Shown: piece after piece, positions 15,944-17,530 of the stretch
How the letters are laid out: each line of letters opens with the position of its first letter
How positions within the stretch are numbered: the first letter of the stretch is position 1
Assembly (NCBI RefSeq): GCF_000368045.1
Contig: NZ_KB849235.1
Coordinates: 577,168 to 594,697, forward strand
Source of the DNA: Acinetobacter johnsonii CIP 64.6
GTDB lineage: Bacteria; Pseudomonadota; Gammaproteobacteria; Pseudomonadales; Moraxellaceae
DNA: 17,530 bases
Direction of reading: 5' to 3'
The notes under the pieces: model-generated
Database searches by the model: none
Told to the model about the DNA's origin: nothing
Seen by the model: only the letters and a program-made list of their open reading frames with translations
Position numbers and translations under genes: made by a program

Positions 15944-15993
15944 GGGGGGTGGTGTCCGAGGGCAAAAGGTTTTGAACTTTTGACCTCCCCCCC
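15944..15993. other. Nested GC-rich inverted repeat, candidate cos site
   Basis: GGGGGGTGG (15944-15952) faces CCTCCCCCC (15984-15992) with one mismatch, enclosing CAAAAG (15963-15968) and CTTTTG (15977-15982). It occupies the non-coding gap between the 51-residue gene and terS, in a genome that is otherwise AT-rich. A position beside terS and an HNH gene is where cos sites of HK97-like phages are usually found. No cut site can be proved from sequence alone. Confidence 0.4.
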
Positions 15994-15996
15994 TCC

Positions 15997-16152
15997 CTAG
16001 GTATCTAAATGTTTTTGAACGACTTCATCTATCGCTTGTGCACGTTCTTGAAGTGCTTCTTTCGTATCGTTTGGTATGCGTGGATCAAAGCACATGCCTC
16101 GCATAAAGTTGGCAGATGATTCAAGCTGTTCTAAAAGCTCTTCATTATTCAC
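15997..16152 (-). CDS. Small 51-residue protein coupled to HNH nuclease
   Basis: This short gene starts at GTG 16150-16152, which overlaps the HNH stop as GTGA, with AAGGAG 8 bases upstream. It encodes VNNEELLEQLESSANFMRGM and further residues up to VVQKHLDT (with Met at the first position). It is acidic and helical, with no signal peptide or membrane segment. Coupling to the HNH gene and its place just before the candidate packaging site suggest a small packaging or head protein. I recall similar unnamed proteins in Acinetobacter prophages. Its stop (15997-15999) borders the GC-rich repeat. Confidence 0.7.
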   Translation of the reverse strand: MNNEELLEQLESSANFMRGMCFDPRIPNDTKEALQERAQAIDEVVQKHLDT

Positions 16153-16436
16153 TGTCGACTCTCCTTTAAAGTTTTATCTTTATGACACGGCGGACACAAC
16201 GATTGCAGATTAGATTCATCATCGGTACCACCCTGTGCAACATTAATAATATGGTCCAGTTCTAGTTGTGCAGTAACACGGCAGCAATGCTGGCATGTCC
16301 AGTTATCGCGTAGATGGATCTTTTCTTTAAGTCTGCGCCATGGTCTACCACCGCGACCTGATCCCCAGTTCTTTGGCGGTCTAGGTTGCTTGGGTGTAAT
16401 GGCATCAAGTCTGCTCTGCAATCGTTTTAGCTTCAT
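16149..16436 (-). CDS. HNH endonuclease of the packaging module
   Basis: This 95-residue protein has a basic N-terminus (to about 36) and a compact HNH domain: CQHC (C48, C51), LDHI (D61, H62), NLQSLCPPCHKDK (N76, C81, C84, H85). The four cysteines bind structural zinc; H62, N76 and H85 are the nuclease residues. HNH proteins next to terminase genes are needed for cos cleavage by TerL in HK97-like phages (HK97 gp74; Kala et al., from memory). It overlaps the preceding gene by 32 bases and the next by GTGA, so it is deep in the packaging operon. GGAG lies 10 bases before the ATG. Confidence 0.92.
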   Translation of the reverse strand: MKLKRLQSRLDAITPKQPRPPKNWGSGRGGRPWRRLKEKIHLRDNWTCQHCCRVTAQLELDHIINVAQGGTDDESNLQSLCPPCHKDKTLKESRQ

Positions 16437-16638
16437 GCTTAATGAACTCCACTGTCACAGTGCCACGCAATAATCGTGTGTATATTTCACCCTTGCGTCT
16501 ATCTTTCTTGGTAAAGCGACGATGAGGTATGAAACAAACTAATCCCTGTTTTACGTTTGCCCACCTTACGCACTTAATGCGATTACCATTCACATATACA
16601 TATCGAATGCCTTTCCCATCATTCATACTGTGGAACAT
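16405..16638 (-). CDS. Conserved-looking small phage protein, unknown function
   Basis: This 77-residue basic protein contains MNDGKGIRYVYVNGNRIKCV, WANVKQGLVCFIPH and a KKDRRKGEIYTRLLRGTVTVEF stretch. It looks like a small beta-rich fold. Proteins with the GIRYVYVNG and YTR-L-G-V-VEF pattern often precede the HNH gene in Acinetobacter prophages (from memory). The start may instead be M5 (16626); neither start has a good ribosome site, which hints at coupling to the gene upstream. Its 3' end overlaps the HNH start by 32 bases. Confidence 0.65.
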   Translation of the reverse strand: MFHSMNDGKGIRYVYVNGNRIKCVRWANVKQGLVCFIPHRRFTKKDRRKGEIYTRLLRGTVTVEFIKHEAKTIAEQT

Positions 16639-16656
16639 AGTTATTCATCCATATAT

Positions 16657-16887
16657 CTAGGAGCGTTTTCCTCTTCCTGATCCTCGAGTATTAACAATAA
16701 TTCGTTGATCTGGTTGCTCTGCTGTGTCAGGTGCTGAATCAGTTGATTGTTCTGTATCAACACTTGGCTGTTCTGCTTTACCAGCTCGCCCACCAAGGAA
16801 AGCAATTGCATTTGAAATTGACTGTTTTGACTGTTCATACATTGCCTTTAGCTTCTGTCGACGTTCTTCACATGATTTACACGACAT
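16657..16887 (-). CDS. Small CxxC protein, unknown function
   Basis: This 76-residue protein starts at ATG 16887 with AGGAG 7 bases upstream. The longer frame from 16962 is rejected because it would run through a terminator hairpin. It begins MSCKSCEERRQKLKAMYEQS: a CxxC pair (C3, C6), then a helix, then a Gln/Ser/Asp-rich unstructured tail ending RGSGRGKRS. Third codon positions are AT-rich like the neighbouring genes, which supports this frame over the overlapping one (16641-16838). A single CxxC could bind metal in a dimer. Function unknown. Confidence 0.65.
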   Translation of the reverse strand: MSCKSCEERRQKLKAMYEQSKQSISNAIAFLGGRAGKAEQPSVDTEQSTDSAPDTAEQPDQRIIVNTRGSGRGKRS

Positions 16888-16904
16888 CTCTTTTCTCCTG
16901 ACAT

Positions 16905-16927
16905 AAAAAAACCACCCGAAGGTGGTT
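16905..16927 (-). terminator. Terminator after the 30-residue membrane peptide gene
   Basis: Minus-strand AACCACC-TTCG-GGTGGTT forms a seven-pair stem with a TTCG loop, followed by six T. It begins three bases after the stop at 16931 and precedes the ribosome site of the 76-residue gene. Confidence 0.8.
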
Positions 16928-16930
16928 CGC

Positions 16931-17023
16931 TTAAAACAACATCGACATTTGCCCGAACTCATAAATGATTAATGTAAGGACTAAAGCCGAAACCGAGATT
17001 ACAAGCACATCTTGTGAAGTCAT
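16931..17023 (-). CDS. 30-residue membrane peptide
   Basis: A short open frame from ATG 17023 encodes MTSQDVLVISVSALVLTLII plus YEFGQMSMLF: one hydrophobic span of about 17 residues and a short polar end. GAGGG lies about 11 bases upstream, a little far. It is followed at once by a terminator, so it looks like the only gene on a short transcript from the promoter region at 17133-17159. Such tiny phage membrane peptides can be lysis or exclusion factors, but nothing here shows which. It may also be a non-coding leader. Confidence 0.4.
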   Translation of the reverse strand: MTSQDVLVISVSALVLTLIIYEFGQMSMLF

Positions 17024-17132
17024 ACTTATCTATCCCTCTTTATTGTTCTTTTTTTATACTCTCATAATTAAAAATATTATCAATACCGAAAGAATACATT
17101 TCTCACAATTAATAGGGATAGATATGTAAGAA

Positions 17133-17159
17133 ATTATACAAGAGCGGTTTATTTGTTAA
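17133..17159 (-). promoter_or_regulatory. Candidate promoter for the packaging operon
   Basis: On the minus strand TTAACA (17159-17154) and TATAAT (17138-17133) are 15 bases apart. The -10 is perfect and the -35 matches five of six, but the spacing is short. It lies about 110 bases upstream of the first minus-strand gene and inside the loop side of an inverted repeat (17140-17200). Confidence 0.35.
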
Positions 17160-17222
17160 TTAATCGTACAGGCTTGTTCTTAGATTCTTAACCCGCTCTT
17201 TCAACTTAATCATTATGCCATC

Positions 17223-17530
17223 TGAACCGTACCGGGTTTGTCGGAGAGTCAATATTCTGAGAGACTATCCCGATGACAAAATTAAAATATACCCCTGAAA
17301 TCAGAGAAAGATCGGTTCAATTATTGATTGAATCTGAAAAAGATTATCCTTCTACTTGGGCTGCAATCACAGCAATTGCGCCTAAGATTGGTTGTACTCC
17401 TGAAACACTTCGTGCCTGGCATCAAAAGCATTTAGATCAGCAAAATCCTATTAAAGTACAACAGATATCTGATCAAGAAAAAATGAGGCAAATGGAACGT
17501 GAAATTAAAGAATTAAAGCGTGCCAATGAA
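17223..17530 (+). mobile_element. IS3-family insertion sequence, left end (runs off right edge)
   Basis: The element begins TGAACCGTACCGGGTTTGTC at 17223, the TG-start left terminal repeat typical of one IS3-family branch, and is followed after 50 bases by an orfA start. The right end and second frame are outside the window, so target duplication cannot be checked. It lies just upstream of the prophage packaging region, pointing away from it. Confidence 0.8.
17273..17530 (+). CDS. IS3-family transposase OrfA (partial)
   Basis: An open frame of 86 codons from ATG 17273 continues past the window. It starts MTKLKYTPEIRERSVQLLIE, a helix-turn-helix of the IS3 OrfA type (about 8-55, with IGCTPETLRAWHQKH as the recognition part). 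A heptad-like stretch (MRQMEREIKELKRANE) follows, the leucine-zipper region before the usual frameshift into OrfB. OrfA binds the element ends; the OrfAB fusion carries the DDE active site, which is not visible here. It is the only gene on the plus strand. Similar sequences are common in Acinetobacter (from memory). Confidence 0.88.
   Translation, partial: MTKLKYTPEIRERSVQLLIESEKDYPSTWAAITAIAPKIGCTPETLRAWHQKHLDQQNPIKVQQISDQEKMRQMEREIKELKRANE

Noticed and set aside
16888..16962. N-terminal extension of the 76-residue gene (start at 16962)
   Set aside because: It would translate through the terminator hairpin at 16905-16927, while ATG 16887 has a good AGGAG site.
17140..17200. Possible tRNA or attachment site suggested by the AAGAGCGG/CCGCTCTT arms
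   Set aside because: The span is only 61 bases with no T-loop or anticodon arm, and no second copy was seen in the window.

Overview
The window is the late (virion assembly) half of a lambdoid/HK97-type siphophage prophage. It lies almost entirely on the minus strand, with an IS3-family insertion sequence starting at the right edge. AT-rich coding sequence, the character of the small phage proteins and the IS all suggest Acinetobacter or a close relative in the Moraxellaceae. This is judged from remembered protein families, not from a search.

Right to left (the direction of transcription), the layout is as follows. The left end of an IS3-family element (17223 onward, plus strand) sits next to a non-coding stretch holding a candidate minus-strand promoter. 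Small phage genes follow (16931-17023, 16657-16887, 16405-16638). Then come an HNH nuclease (16149-16436), a translationally coupled 51-residue protein (15997-16152), a non-coding packaging-site candidate (15880-15996), small and large terminase, prohead protease, major capsid protein (reading frame broken by one base), a small unknown protein, portal, head-tail connector, head closure, an HK97 gp10-like protein and tail terminator. After these are a small membrane protein, the tail tube protein, the G/GT tail chaperones made by a -1 frameshift, a lipoprotein, the tape measure with a built-in lytic transglycosylase, a DUF2460 distal-tail protein, a DUF2163 hub protein, and the start of a tail fibre that runs off the left edge.

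The genes form one head-to-tail production line: HNH, TerS and TerL cut and pump DNA; protease, capsid and portal make the head; connector, closure, gp10-like and DUF3168 proteins join it to the tail; tube, chaperones, tape measure, Dit and hub make the tail. Many junctions overlap by ATGA or GTGA, as in a coupled operon, yet eight intrinsic-terminator-like hairpins lie between its genes. This points to processive antitermination of the Q type, or to graded expression. Two inserts carry terminators on both sides and look like morons: the lipoprotein at 5956-6750 and the membrane protein at 8135-8296.

The observations most worth following up are: four copies of an 11-bp site (core AAAAGTTAACT) in and just upstream of terS; a nested GC-rich inverted repeat next to it, a candidate cos site; a lambda-type G GGA AAG slippery site that opens a 107-residue T extension; the one-base break in the major capsid gene; and a lipoprotein moron where HK97 carries its superinfection-exclusion gene.
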